A DNA stretch of 64,000 nucleotides from Trichobilharzia regenti (GCA_944472135.2 OX235262.1:43079804-43143803), one strand, 5' to 3'. Shown: positions 30,801 to 44,788, counted from the first letter of the stretch. The notes: generated by a model from the sequence alone, not told the origin. Program-made: numbers and translations.

Positions 30801-32109
30801 CGTAGTTTTATAACAGGAAAGAAATTTGATTGTGGATGCGAAAACTAGATGAGGTCATATTAAGTTGTTTTACTGCATCAAGTGGTGCCGAGGTCGATTC
30901 CAGAATTCTCCATTTGCTCCATTTGTGTCTGCATGGCGGACTGTATTCGTAAGTTGAGTAAAATGTTGAAAACCAGTTGCTTCTTCATTCCAGATCATGA
31001 ATACTCATTTACAGCATGTTCGCCAGCGTCTTCAAATGGTAGAATTGGATCGTTCCTGAAATTTGAGTGGTTATGAGATAGACGGTTTGGAATTAATCCT
31101 CATTTCAGTTTAGATGCAGGGTTGTTCGACCTCGACCAGAAGATGAATAGGAGCAGCAGAATAACAGAAAGAGAAAGTATGTGAAAATGAAAAGAACATT
31201 AATAATTTATGCACTTGTAAATATTTATGTCAATTGTATATTACACATTAGTAAAAGTTTACGTTTTAGTTGTGTTTTCACGTATTTATGCAAAGTCTTA
31301 GAGTTCATTTAGTGTCATAATGTGTATTAATGAGTCTGAGCGTTTTAGCGTTCTAAAGTCTGGTGCGTTTTAGAAATAAGTGATGGGTTCTGGTAGGGAT
31401 AATCATTGGGACAAAACAGTTTATATAGCAAGCGTTTGAAGGTTACACTAGAGTTACACGTCCTATTTCTAAGGGTAAACTAAAGGTAAACTTTCATGAT
31501 GGAAGTTGTTCATTATTTGTGTCAACAATATTCTGAATGTCTAACAAATCTAGGTTCCAGTGAATACAAATCTCCGTTCAGTTATTACAAACGAAGAAAG
31601 CGGCACGAATGTGCACGTGCAGTTCTCCAATGCAGTACCTCCTTTAGAGGCTGACGGTATTGAAGTTCGCGAATTGTACGGAGTATACTAGCGCAAGACC
31701 TTAGACCGACAACTTCTATATTATTCGTTTCTCGTGTACCAAAGGCAAAGCAAAAGACCAGAGTTGATCATCGAAACCACTAGATATATTTCGGAACCAA
31801 ATCGTGGAGTGAAGCGGAAGCTAAGCTGGCTAGTTATCGTGCACGAAAGTGACACGACGAAGTACCAAATGGCGGGAAGCCTTCAGCTAAACAAGTCGAC
31901 TTAAACACTAACGGTCAGCATCCAATGTTCACTGATGACTGCTATAATCAATAATTTTGGGAAATTACCAACCGCTACAGTCTGTAAAGGGAAGGCAGAA
32001 GAAAACAGCAGGAGAGGTGCAGAGGCAGCTGGCAAATATTAATAATCTAAACAAAAAAATGCGATAAACTCAGGGTTCATTCTCTTCTTTATTACTAAGA
32101 ATTTATGGT

Positions 32110-33329
32110 AATAATATATTTATTCCCGCCTATATGAATATACGTAAAATTGAATGTGAAAAGGTACGAAAAACACTACATAAAGGTACATCATTATATC
32201 TATGCATAGAAAGAGACAGTAGTTAATCACAAAATATGGTTCAGAAGCATTCGACCTCGCAGGATTATAATAACAGAACAGTAAGATAAAATATTTTAAT
32301 ATTTAAGACTCGCAGTGTAGTTAAACTGATTATTAAGAAGATCCCCTGTGGGCCTGGAATTTGCGTGAACGTAGATGGTATTAACTCACAGCATTAGTTG
32401 GTCACCAGTAGAGATTTTAATACCAGTCATAATCGGATTATTTACAATTCGTTCTTGCGGTAGAACTCTTATCACACTTAAATGCTCAAAATTTGCCAGT
32501 CAGCATCCGAGCAAAATGGAGATGAACGGCTAGAAATCTATTACATATGAGGATGGCGGTGTTTTTTAGGCGATGGAAGTGATGTGTTTTCATGGAGAGT
32601 AGTTCACTAAGATTTGGCGCAACTACAGCGACGGGCATGTTAGGCTTGTAATCCGCTACAGGTTTGTATGATACAATTATGGATATTTTGATATGGGGCT
32701 TCCTAAGCAAATAACTGAATCAACTAAAAAAGGAAATGAGAACAGTATTAGCACAACGCTGATTATATAAGCAAGCATGACAATACTAACCGCTTCTGTT
32801 AATTCGTTGAGTGAGCAGAGCTGTTTAGGTACGTGAGTCAAGGGGGGAAGAAACAAAATCACGAATTTTCAGCATGTGGTAAACTGTGTCAAAGCTGTTT
32901 TCGGGGAAAAATTTATTTAGTAGATAGATGAATCGTTGTATTGTGGTGCTGGTTTTGATTTCACTTGGCAAGAAGTTCCATATTTGCTTGTATCTAACTG
33001 TAAAGAAGTTGGAATGAGACATCGTTCAACAAAGAATATGACTTAGAAAAGGCCCATTGCTGCGTAATTCATACGTCGAAAAAGTAAAGGTTATTATCGG
33101 GAGAGAATAATATTCCTTTGAGTATTTCAAATAGGAGAATGAGGTTAAGTCGTTGGTGCTTGAACCAAAAGGGTTCTTTCTCAAAAGTTGTGCAGCGATA
33201 GTTGTAGGGAACTGTCAGACTTGTTCCTAAGATTCTTCTTGTAAATCTCCTTTGAACACTTTCAATCCTAAGTTTATCCCTCACAGAGGTGCTGTCTAGG
33301 ATAAATGGACAGTGCCCCAGGAGGTGCAC
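32110..33329 (-). pseudogene. CR1-F LINE C-terminus and 3' UTR
   Basis: Minus-strand frames 33329-33069 (HCPFILDSTSVRDKLRIE, VQRRFTRRILGTSL) and 33022-32825 (FFTVRYKQIWNFLPSEIKTS) form the C-terminal end of a CR1 RT, separated by a frameshift and stop. An AT-rich 3' UTR runs to about 32110. The catalytic part is absent. Confidence 0.65.
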
Positions 33330-33441
33330 CGTACCAAGTCTTTTTATGCATCTATGCGACTAGTTTATTTATAGTTTTTAGATTGCTAAGGGTGTTGAAG
33401 TGCGTCTTTTAGGTGCTGTAGTAGATTAGTAGTTGATTCGT

Positions 33442-34680
33442 TCAAGGAGTAAATAGTTTATTAATATAATCAATAGAGTGAAACAGTCTGTATAGAGAGC
33501 GTTTGAAGCTTGTAACCGAAGAGCAAGTTCTGACATCTAGGGGCAGGCTATTCCATATTTTAGAATACATGACTGTGAAGAAGTTTTCACGGAGTGTTGA
33601 CTTAAAGGAATGAGTTGTCACTGTGGAAGTTTGGTTACGCAGATCGTAAGAACCTTCCTGTGCGAATTGTATGTCCCTGTTACCTGAGAATGATATTTTG
33701 TGAAGGAACTTAAAGAAGAGTATTAGGTTTATAATAAGTCGCCTTGTCCAAAGTGGGTCAAGTTTTAGGATCATGCAGCGTGAGATGTAGTCCTTCTTAC
33801 AATCGTAGACAAGTAGTTTTGAGGTAAAATATCGTTGGATACTTTCCATTCTTAGTTTATCACGTGTTCGAGTGCTGCTTATAATAAATGGACAGTATTC
33901 TAGTAGTGGTCTGACACATGTTTTGTACAGAATTAGCTTGGCTTCATTGTCGTGAAAGTTCCAGAGTATGCATCCTAAGAGTATCCTCGATTTTCTAGTC
34001 TGTGATGCTACTTGCTCAGAGAATGTCAAGTCACTAGAGTACCTCAGGCCTAGGTCAACGACACTTCGGAGTCTGGTTAGTTTAGCAGATTGAAGCGTTA
34101 ATTTCAGGTCAATTGAGGGTGCTCCGAAGCAGATCCAGCCACATTTGTTCAGATTAAATTGGAGGTTCCATAGGGACGACCAAGCAGTCATTTTATCTGA
34201 TTCCTTCTGCACCACATTCTCGAAGTACCCTAAGTCATCACAATGGAATGTATAACCTACTTTTAGGTCATCTGCAAAGATGAATGGTTTCCCGTGCGTG
34301 AAGCAAGCGCATATGTCATTGATGTATAGTGTAAATAGGAGGGGTTCAATGACACTACCTTGTACTACACCAGAAGTGATAGGGCTTGGTTTGGAGGTTG
34401 CAGACCCGAGTTTAACTATTTGGGACCTATTGTTAAGGAATGATTTAAGCCATCCTAATAATGGGTCACGTATTCCTAAGGAGTTCAGTTTATTTGTTAG
34501 CAGTAAATGGTCAACACGGTCAAATGCTTTAGAAATGTCAAAGTAGATGACAAGCACTAGTTGCCGTCTGTCACGACTGCTGGTTACAAAATTGAAGAAG
34601 TCTAGGTGACATGTTAAACATGATCTGGATTTCAGGAATCCATGTTGGTTCGGACTTATAATATTGCGGCTAAGCATATG
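33442..34680 (-). pseudogene. CR1-B ORF2, distal RT part
   Basis: 411 open codons continuing the RT cut at 39838: QHGFLKSRSCLTCHLDFFNF, VIYFDISKAFDRVDH, SGVVQGSVIEPLLF, PFIFADDLKVGY, then the C-terminal FFTVMYSKIWNSLPLDV. The catalytic FADD is intact. It is separated from its N-terminal half by 5.1 kb of CR1-C. Confidence 0.8.
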
Positions 34681-34689
34681 TTTGATTAG

Positions 34690-37600
34690 GTTATAATAAT
34701 AATAATAATGTATATTCTCATATAAACATATAAATTTACATGAAAATGCATGCCATTTTTACAGGCACGATCAAGTATGATATAATATCAAATCGTAGAT
34801 TGTCTACAAGTTAATAATGTTTCAACAGTTAAATATTTGATATATATATAAATACACATTGTCTGAACTAGGCTGTATAGTTATTGAATTGTACAGTTGT
34901 CCTCCAGGTTGAGCGGGAAAATCGACTTCGTTTCGTTTTCATCCCGTGGTTGTCGGCATACGATAACCAACCAATATTGAGGTAAGTACAACGTTTACAA
35001 GGGATTGAAAGCTGTTTTAGAAAAGTAAAAGTGCTGAGGTGAATCATTAAATTGTAATGAAATAGGTAAGTGCAAGTATCATTAATAAATGCATTAATAA
35101 AAAAAACTCCCTAGGCTGACAACGTTCATTTGCAATGTATAATGCAACACATATACCTCGTACTATCATGATGTCCACTTTTGGTTTTAATACATTTATC
35201 CTCAGTTGTGCCAGTTGTTTTTGTTTTATACCTTTTTGTGCATTTAATGTACAACCGTACCCTTCAGAGAGTAGGAATATAATAAGTCATAAAGAGCTGT
35301 AAAATGTTAGGTTTAATGGAATATAATGAGGATCAAGTAAAGACGTTATTGGAAAATGAATGAGATAAGACATTGTGAAGTGGTATTTAAAGATCAGTCA
35401 ATGGACAGCAAGTTAGTTTATAAGATGCCCCATAAATCTGTGCACATCCCACATGGTCGCATCTCAACAATAGGCTGGGCGAATAGTATATATTTAGAGG
35501 TAGAAGCATGATCTGTCAAGGCGTTCATTATTATCTTTTTCAAGATAAAGATCTAAGCCCTCATAAAAATCAGAAATATCTCGAGCCTTTAATTTGTGTA
35601 TTGCTGTTCCTGCAGAATGGGGCGATTCACCTTAGTGACCCCCACCATATCTACTGATCAGCTAACGCCACCCTCCCTCCTTTTTTGATGTTAAGCTCTG
35701 AGACTATGATTATTATGGCTACCGCAAATAAATTGCTTGGTACCAGACATGTTCGTACCTCATATTCCATCTCCCTAGCTTTCTTAATGAGTGCTTCCAA
35801 TAGGTCTCCGCGTACATCTTTATGAACATTATATATGTATGCATGCGTCCTAATGAACAGATTACTTTACAAGAAGTTAGAACCTTAAAGAATAAAAAGA
35901 ATAGGTTTTGTGAATAGTGAAGCAAGATTCAGCAGAACAATATAGTTAGGGATCAATGTAGGTAGTATGAACTGAAGGTAAGGTCGGTTGGCAGGACTTA
36001 GTGTACTAAATTATCATGACAGTCTTGTATATAGTAGACATCTGACATTGCAAAGTAACGTGTCTAAACATATTATAAAAAGATATTAACAGAACCAACA
36101 AAATTTCAGCATTTGTTTAACAATACTACAGAAGGGTAGTTAGTACTACAGGTAATCGTAAAGTAAATCAATCTATGTATAATAAGAGCATAGTCAGTGT
36201 CATAATTCGTATTATCAAAGAATACATTAGGCTCAATAACTGAGTGTTATAAGGGAAACAAGCATGGTAAAGCAAGAGAACACTTGCCGCATAGCTATTT
36301 TAATCATTTTAAGTATTTTAATGACAATCGAATTTCAAGTATTGAACCTACATAATTACTAAGTGTTATTATATTGGTATTGGGACTAGTGTACTTTCCG
36401 TAGTTAAATATTGAAAAGCCATTGTCTCTCCACTCTACCAGCAGTTGAGATCTTTGAGGCGGGCTAGGGTGGACATGTTTATATGTTTTTCTAGGCTCCT
36501 TTTGAAACTGTCAGGCCTTTCACAGGATCTTATCTCAGAGGGTAGTTGGTTCCAAAGTTTGCAATATTTAATGGTGAAGAAGTTAGCTCTAGTGGTGAGT
36601 TTATGGGTGTTAACCTTGAGAAGGTAGTTGTGGTTGCGTAGTCCATACGATTTAGGATTAGCCCAGGTTATGGACGAGTTACTGTTACAGTGCTTTCTTA
36701 TAACTTTGAATAAGAGAAATAAATTGCACTTCACTCTCCTTAACCATAAGGGCTCTAAGTCCAGTCGAATACATCTGTCAAGGTATTCTATTTGCTGACC
36801 ATAGCCTAATATGCGTTTCGTAAGGAATCTTTGGACACTTTCAACTTTTTTCTGTCTGCTGATTTGAAGCTACTGTATAAGTGGGCACAGTATTCAAGTT
36901 TGGGGCGAATGCATATCTTATATATGGCTAATCTGGCTTCTGGAGTGTAAAAGTTGCGTAGCACAAAGCCGGTTAGACGTTTACAATCAGATACCACCTT
37001 ATTTGCATGTTCAGTAAAGGTAAGATCTGAGTATGTTATCCCGAGATCTGTGACTGTGTTTGTGTTTGAGACAAGGTCACCGTACATGTATAGACACATG
37101 CTAGGTTTCCAACGTCCGAAGTATGTTATCCCAGATTTAGCTGGATTGAACGTTAACTGCCACTTTTCACTCCAATTACATAGACTATTTAGGTCTTCTT
37201 GGATTTTACTAACAATATTCATATCATTATAGTCAAAATCATAGACAACTTTGAGGTCATCTGCAAAGAGGTATGGCTTGCCATACTTGATCATAGAGAC
37301 AATATCATTTATGAATACAATGAATAGGGTAGGGCCAAGAACACTACCTTGTATCACGCCGCTGGTTATCGGTTTGGATGTTGATAAGTGATGGTTGACT
37401 TTAACTAACTGTTCTCTTCCTGTAAGAAAGGAAGTTATCCACTCAAGAAGCCTTCCACTTATTCCATAAGATAGGAGTTTCAGTATGAGTCTTTTATGTG
37501 GGACTTTATCAAAAGCTTTCCTAACATCTAGAAATAATGTTGCTGCCGAACGACCTTTGTCTACACATTCAGTAATGTGGTCGAAATAATCTAACTGGCA

Positions 37601-39838
37601 CGTAATGCACGATCTTCTATTTAGGAAACCGTATTGGAAAGGGGATATTAAGTCATTCGAGAGCAAATACTGAACAATTTGCTTCTTTACAATCTTTTCC
37701 ATCACACGTGAAACTACGGAAGTAATGTTGATGGGGCGGTAATTATCTATGTCCGCTGTAGGTCCGGTTTTGTGAATGGGTACAACGTAGGATTTCTTCC
37801 AGCTATTTGGATATGTTCCACTCCTTATCGAAGTTGAAAATATCTTGAGAAGAAGTAGATTCATGTCATTTCCACCATTTTTTAAGAGGACGGAAGACAT
37901 TCCATCTGGGCCGGGAGTATTAGTAAGCTTAAGAGTTGTGATAGCTTTATCGATTTCTTGGGCGTTTAAGACTACATCGCTTAGACACTTTTCTGTTTTA
38001 CGAGGGAAATCTATATCCTGGTCATTTTCTAGAGTGTACAGTTTGGCAAAGTGCGTGCTAAACACCTCACATATATCCTCAGCACTTTCGTGAGTAATGC
38101 CACCTAGGTGTATTATTTTTGGATATGTTGATTTGGAGTTAGTTAACCTACTTTTGAAGAGTTTGGCTATTTCTCCAGTGTTATGTGGCGACTGAATTGC
38201 CCGCGTTTCTTTATTCCTAAGACTTAGATTTTTTAACTCATGGATTCTAATGAGGATTGATTTGATAGCGATTAACGACGATAAGTCGTCATGTCTATAG
38301 TAACTTAATGAATGCTTCCGCAAACTTCTTCTTAATGATATTGGAATAAAATCACCTTGAGGGATTTTGAATTTAATCAGTTTCACAGGCGCTATGACAT
38401 CATTAACCGACTGTATATTGTCATAGAAGTTTTTAAGGACTTCCTCTAAGGAGTCATTGGTAAAGTAGGAATCCCAATTAGAGTATCTAATCAAGTCCTG
38501 ATACAAGTCCCAATCAACCCGCGTGTATGGTCTTATAGGTGTCCGACTAACTTCGTTTCTGTGTATAGTTTCTGGGGAAATGTTAAACGAACATGCAACT
38601 ATTTTATGATCGCTACCTGGGAATTCATGTCCCACATGAATTGTAGATGGTGCTACGTTGATCGTGAATATAAGATCAAGAATGTTATTGGACCTAGTGG
38701 GTACATTTATGTGTTGCGTCCATCCTCCAGTAATGATGGAATTAAGAAGATTATCATACCTCGAGGGTCCACGAAGTGTACGCCATGATATATCAGGCAA
38801 ATTGAAGTCACCTCCAATTATATTATAACTGAAGGGGAGATTGGATGCAACACTAAATATGTTGCTGAGTACGTTATCGTATTCGCGGTTGGATGATGGC
38901 GGTCGGTATACGCACCCTATAAGGATAGGTTTACTTCTGAGAACTTTTATTTCGACCCACACCGAATCATTAAGTTGTGACAGAATAGGGTGACTAAAAT
39001 GCGTTGCACAAATGGGTTGTTTAACGTATATGAGTGTTCCACCCCCACGACCTGTTTCCCTATCCCCTCGAAAAAGATTGTACTTATCAATTGATAAGCT
39101 ACCATCCACAATGTCACTTGAGCACCAGGCTTCAGTGATCATGATCAGCGACGGATTGCATATAGAGGCTAACGTACATAATGCTAAATGTTTGTTAAGA
39201 ACTGATCTAGCATTTATGAGGATGACGGATAGACTTTGACGAAGTGGTTTTAGTGTATGGGCAATATCATAATAAAATACTCTATGGTTATCAACTGAAT
39301 ATGTGCAGTCGTTATTGGATTCATTAATTACAACATTTTGATCACTAGAGACGGTTTCTTTAATTTGATAGTTAGGGATGGGTTGTGAAATGTCACTCGT
39401 GAGTAGTTGGTCGTTTAGATATTGCGTGCTATGGGAGATACTAGTATGATAATCTATGGTATTACTATTGGTATTAGGTGTGTATAAGATGTTTGCTATC
39501 TTTCGGGGAAGAAGCAGTTTCCCTGTTGTAAGGTGTTCGCTATACCAGCAAGGAATTGGTCTGATATCATGCGTGCTATGTGCATGATCCCAGGCGTTTC
39601 TGCCAGTTGTCGCTGGAGAAAATTTTGGTCATATGGGTTGGCTAGTGTCGTGTAATCTGCATAGTTATAACCGAAATGTGTGATCGGCGTGTTGTTGTGT
39701 GCATATGACTTAGATCCCTGTGTCTGATTAGAGTACTTCCTAGGCCATGATGAGCATTGTGCTGAAATTGGCATGTGACCCCTACTGAATGCATGAGAAT
39801 TATGACAGGGCACTATACGCGTTTTTGGACTAACTGGT
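34690..39838 (-). mobile_element. CR1-C LINE inserted in CR1-B
   Basis: Starts inside its own ORF1 (5' truncated) at about 39838, has ORF2 to 36435 and an unusually long 3' UTR of about 1.7 kb ending GCCTGTAAAAATGGCATGC and (ATT)n at 34690. Same orientation as its host LINE. The last 1.1 kb occurs again as 3'-only insertions at 59556 and 61100. Confidence 0.75.
36435..39260 (-). pseudogene. CR1-C ORF2 (endonuclease + RT), one frameshift
   Basis: The frame is open from about 39260 (VILINARSVLNKHLAL) through the ATG at 39142 to 36806. Endonuclease: MITEAWCSSDIVDG, IIGGDFNLPDISW, FPGSDHKIVACSF. RT: TNTPGPDGMSSVLL, YRPINITSVVSRVMEK, TLFLDVRKAFDKVPHK, SGVIQGSVLGPTLF, YLFADDLKVVYD. A length change in an A-run near 36846 shifts the frame. 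The correct C-terminus (WANPKSYGLRNHNYLL, FFTIKYCKLWNQLPSEI) follows to 36435. Otherwise well preserved. Confidence 0.82.
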
Positions 39839-41838
39839 CTCTCCATAATTCTAGATGCTATAGGTGTAATATTGACCGGGCGGTAGTTACTGACTTCAGT
39901 TTTCGAGCCAGATTTGTGTTTAGGCATAATGAATGTTGTCTTCCATATGTCAGGGTAAGTTTGGGTTTCTAGGGACATTGTGAATATTTTAAGAAGCAGT
40001 AGAGGAATGTCAGGGCCACCATATTTATAGAAATAAGATGATGTACCTTCGGTACCGAAACCTTTTGAACTTTTGAGGGTTCTTATAGTTTGGTTAATAT
40101 TAGCGTAAGTGAATTCAACAGTGCTGATTTGGTTTGGTGTGAGTGGAGATGGAGTTTGTGCCATATTAGTAATAGGGTGTATATCGAGTAGCTGGACTGA
40201 GGGCTTAAGGTAGTTACCTGCAAACGTTTTGTTGAATAGTTCACATATGTCCGCAGAGTTAGTGCATAGCCTACCTTTGTCTATGAGGAGAGAAATGCTG
40301 TGATTTTTGCGATTCATTCGCTTCCTTAAGATTTCTGTGAGTGCATACACTCTAGCAGGACTGGCTACTGCGATGCGTTCTTCGTTTCTCATACGGAAAT
40401 CTCGAGCTTGTGAGATGGAGCTAAGAGTGTTAAGTATTAGACGTAGAGTGCCATAGTCGTGGTGTTTGAAGTAACTTGTTGAGAGTCTCTTCAGTTTCAT
40501 ACGATCCTTTGGTTTTATGAATGACTTTCTGTGTGGGGAAACCTTTAGTGTTTGGAGTGGAATGACAGCATCTAAGCATGTGTTTGAGTTATGGTAGAAG
40601 ATGGTTAGGGCTCTCGAGAGGTCATCAGTAGTGAAGTATTCATCCCATTCGGAGGATCTTAGCATTGATTCTACTAAGGCCCAGTTTGCCTTACTATAGT
40701 TCCTATATTTTACTCGTTGTGAAGTGGAGGTATGAGATGCATTGCTACTCATCGGAATTGGCAGTGCACATATCACTGTTTTGTGGTCGCTCCCTGGAAA
40801 CTCAGAACCTACTAGCGTTGAAAGGGGGCTTATATTGTGGCAGAAGATTAAGTCTAGTACGTTATTACCTCTTGTGGGAGTAGTGACAGTTTGTTTCCAG
40901 CCAAAAAAAAAAAAAAAAAAAAAGAACTTATCAAATTTAGTTGGGCCTGTGGGTATATCCCAGTTGATTTCAGGTAAGTTAAAGTCCCCACATAGGATCT
41001 TATGATCGTATTGTAAGTCGGATAATTGCTCCAGAGTATTAATAAGTTGGGTCTCGTAATTACTAAAGGTGCCAGGTGCTCTGTAGGTGCATCCAATTAA
41101 TGCTGTTACGTTATTTAAGTGTACATTAACCCATAGAGTCTTAGGCATGTTAAGTGTACTACTTTCTAGCTGTGATACAGTAAGTGCATTCAGAAAGTAC
41201 ATGAGACAACCCTCTCCCTTACCACCTTCCCTGTCACACCGAAAGTGTGTGTAGTTATCTAGGCTTATTTCTTCATCCAGGATGTTCGAATGACACCAAG
41301 ATTCAATGATGACAATTACAGGGGGTTTGTATATTACTGTGAGTGCTCTGAGCATAAGCAATTTATTTAGAACAGATCTAGCATTTATGAGGAATAGGTA
41401 AAGATGAGAGTTGAAGTAGCATTTGAAGTATTTAAGTTCGTTAGTCAGCCCCGAATATGGTTCAGCACCCAGTAGTTCTGCTTGACATGACGATCCTGTG
41501 TTAAGAGGAGTTTCAGGATCATGCTCACCTATGTCTATCGAGTTGGTGTGTGCTGTTTTCGGCGAAGAATCAGGAGTTGGAGTACTGGATTTGCTATAGA
41601 CTAAGGAATTTCTATTTTTAGTTAGGTTACGGAAGTGGGTAGGGTTCTTTATTTGACCTATACTTGTGCAAGTGTCAAGTGTGCCTAATGGATACAGGTG
41701 CACTAGACCGTTCCTGTTTTCATGTGAGGAGGGAGCCAGTACTAGTGGTTTAGGAGTGTTAGCATCCCTACCAGCTGTTTTTTCAAGTCTGACAGGGACG
41801 CGGGGGATAAAAAATGATTGGATCCTTGTGATGACCAT
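39496..41838 (-). pseudogene. Chimeric frame: CR1-B ORF2 N-terminus fused to CR1-C ORF1 tail
   Basis: 780 open codons. From 41838: a leader, then the CR1-B endonuclease (FLINARSVLNKLLMLR, VIIESWCHSNIL, ILCGDFNLPEINWD, FPGSDHKTVICALP) and the RT start as far as RPVNITPIASRIMER at about 39840. From there the frame continues into the C-terminal part of CR1-C ORF1 (SPKTRIVPCHNSH onward) by chance. A T-run (plus-strand A-run 40903-40922) replaces endonuclease residues with a Phe stretch. Probably not a functional fusion. Confidence 0.75.
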
Positions 41839-42073
41839 GGCTTATTATTCCACCTATTGTTTGATGCTAGTTGTGTCCTTGTGTGGGTTTCGTGTGTACT
41901 GCATTGTGGGTTAGTTCCCAGCAGACTTGTACCATATATCCGGTCAAAATTTGTTTGTGTGCCATACTCTGAAGACCCTGAGTTGTTGATAACCGAGTTC
42001 TGACTATTACCACTTGTACTATTGAGGGTGACATTGTTGTGACATTGGATATTAGTGTGTGCCATGATGCGAT

Positions 42074-43323
42074 TTAGCACGTTGTGAGTGCTAATACTAT
42101 TGACCGTGGGAGTGTGGGCTTATTTAAGCTGCCATCGTTTTTGTTGGTATGATTTAGGGGTATATTTTCCTTACCTTTAGCAATGGAGTTATGGCTAGGT
42201 GAGGACAATGTCAAATTTCGGGGGGTTTTGACTTTTTTTCTGGGGTTATTTAGTGGCATTTTAGATTCTGCGGTGATAGGTGGTATGGTTTTATTATTTA
42301 TTTGGTTACAGTCTAGTGGCCTTTCAGCCGGTGTTGCACTCTGATGGGATAATTCTGTGTGTTTTGAGAGAGGTGATGCGGTGGGGTCTACTGCATCTTT
42401 CACAGGGTTGGGAATGATGGCTGCTTGCAATGTCCTATTACCTATTTCACAATTAGGCTTAGCGAGATAATTGTATGCGCGCCTTTCTATGACTGTTTTG
42501 TCCACCCCGACCTATATATGTTTGTAGTTTCTGGCTTGCGATAGGGTGTGTTGGGAGTGAATGAATTTTCTTGTCTCTGCCGGTGTTTCGAACTGAAAAC
42601 GAATAGGACAACACTTTTCATGTTGACTCTTCTTCAGCCTATAGCACTTAGTCTTGGAGTTAGGCATTTTCGCTTCACTAAGTAAGATGCGCTGTACCTT
42701 TTTTAGTGCCTCATTCTCCGGAACGTTGTAGACAATAGCACTCAGTTTTGCGTCGAGCCGTTTTGTTACTTCTGTGGTAACAAAATTAATGAGGTTATCT
42801 ACCTTAATTACCGATTCTGTATCAAGCTTGTTAAGGTTTACAGTTTTCATGAGGATAGTTAGAGGTGTCAGTTCACAGACCTGCGATCTGATATCGCTGA
42901 TCTGATCTGATAACTTCGATATCTCGGTATTGGTTTCGATGTTTCCAGCATTTACTGACTTACTGTTTTTTATTTCCCTTAACTCAGCCTTAAGTTCTCC
43001 TGTAGACAACTTTAGAAGTTCTATTTCTGAAGATAGTGCTGAAAAAGAGCTTGATGGCTGGAGTTTTCGATAAGCACCTAAGGTGAAGGGAGGAGTTCTG
43101 TATGAGCAGAGGGTACTGAATTTTTAGGAGTAGTGCTAATACTAGCTGTCAGTACAGTTTTATCTTCAGTTCCAGCTCGACGCTTACGGCATACAAGTGA
43201 GTTATGTGACACACTATAGCCGTTTGTAGGGGGTATACTGCTTGATGTAGCAATCAAGGACGTTAAATTAGACACCAGTTTTACAGGGGATTGGGCTCGT
43301 TGCTTTTTACTTTGATTAACCAT
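42074..43323 (-). pseudogene. CR1-B ORF1, broken
   Basis: Starts MVNQSKKQRAQSPVK at 43323. Frames 43323-43078, 43009-42512 and 42505-42074 are pieces of one protein: a coiled-coil-like segment, then LSAIVYNVPENEALKKVQ and a basic KCYRLKKSQHEKCC block equivalent to the RRM-like core of CR1-A ORF1, then a Ser/Pro/Asn-rich tail. Frameshifts and stops separate them. The last part overlaps the ORF2 leader. Confidence 0.7.
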
Positions 43324-43461
43324 AACTATCAGAAATGAGAGTTAGTGGTTACAAGTGTGGAAGTAGTATAGTACTTGTGCAAGTACTAAAACACGATAAA
43401 TTTTATGTAACGAATCACGTAAAAATGTAACGCAAACGTTGAACGTACCGCGATACAGAGC

Positions 43462-44145
43462 TCTTTACAACAAACTACAATTATAAATTGTAATATTATT
43501 GGAACTAGATGATAAGCATTTCTACACAGGACAGTAATATTAGTTCACACATAATATAAAAGTTGGCATAACGGGACTAGTTAGTTAGTGAACAAAAATA
43601 ACCATAGTTACTAGACAGAATATATAAGTATATATTTGTTAATCACTCCTTAAGGACTCCTCTTGCTTTCTTTTGCGTTGCTGTTATTTGTCTTCTTTTT
43701 TCTCTCACCATTTCAGCTTCCATTGGACTTTTTGAATGAGAATGAATAATGTGGATGTTTGACCATTTACAGTGACAAATGATCTGCAAACATTATTGGT
43801 CTCGTATCTTTCATTTGCCTAGTTAATAACGAATTAACTTTCCCCACGACGCAACCCGGATTACATTTGTGGAATATACTCTTGTACCAATGGAAAAGTA
43901 TCAATTTGTAATACAACGTCACGATTGTAATTTATAACTTAACTGATCGTATCTGTAAAAATAGCTTTCTTATTACCCAATTTGGATATAAATCAAAAAT
44001 GAGATTCGGATTTGTACACACCTAAGTTATATTGTGGAATAACTTCAAGCTTTATTTTTTCCCAAGTATCTGTAATCCATCCAAAACATACATGGGTTTT
44101 TTTGTTAATGCGAAGTCAATATTCCTATTTTTCGTGATGTGCTGC
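43462..44145 (+). mobile_element. CR1-A 3' UTR-only copy
   Basis: Nearly identical to 62421-63098, the 3' UTR of CR1-A copy 2, starting just after the stop-codon position. It lacks the final 270 bp of the UTR, being cut by the LTR terminus at 44146. It lies directly against the 5' end of the opposite-strand CR1-B. Confidence 0.8.
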
Positions 44146-44788
44146 TGTCAATGTAGTTGAAGATTGAACGATCAGTTCATGGTTGTTTGCTCGGCTTTCA
44201 GAAATTTGTCTACCTGCAAGACCACCACCACTGCTGTCTTTTACTATCAGCTCAGATTTAGCACTAGCATCTGATGATAGGTGGACTACATGCTGATCAC
44301 TCACACTGACGGTCTCACAAATATGCATGCCTTCTGCAACTGCATCTGCCTTTAACTCTACTTCACGTTCAAGTTCTACAGAACCTTTATTTAACTTAGC
44401 GGTAGTAGGCATTCCCTCCATTTCATCATGATCAGCCAAAGAAAAATCTGCACTATCATGATCATTATCACAAATATTCAATTTACCATTATCTATCTGG
44501 TCGACCTCATCATTACCAAAATCTTTCATAACAGAAGTAGACAATTTTGGTTCCTCCTCACAAATCATTAAAGGTTCTATATCTTCACTCTGACTAGTTA
44601 TACTTTGTAAACTTTTGGAGTCAGAACTCCACTCTGAAGCAGCAACTCTATTCTGTGACACTTTATTCAACAATGGCTTACCAGTTGTAACTACAGACTT
44701 CTTGACCAAACCGTTATCGTAACACAATTCGGAGTCAGGCCTGGAGATTACATTTAGCTTATCACTGTACTTGCTCACTGGTTCACAG

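Larger units (their letters stand above)
33330..43456 (-). mobile_element. CR1-B LINE, interrupted by CR1-C
   Basis: The 5' end is near 43456; ORF1 (43323-42074) and ORF2 (41838 onward) follow. The RT is cut at about 39838, where CR1-C begins, and resumes at 34690 (NLIKHMLSRNII). Comparison with CR1-A and CR1-C suggests that about four codons are missing at the join. Coding ends at 33442 with a short 3' UTR. Confidence 0.75.
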
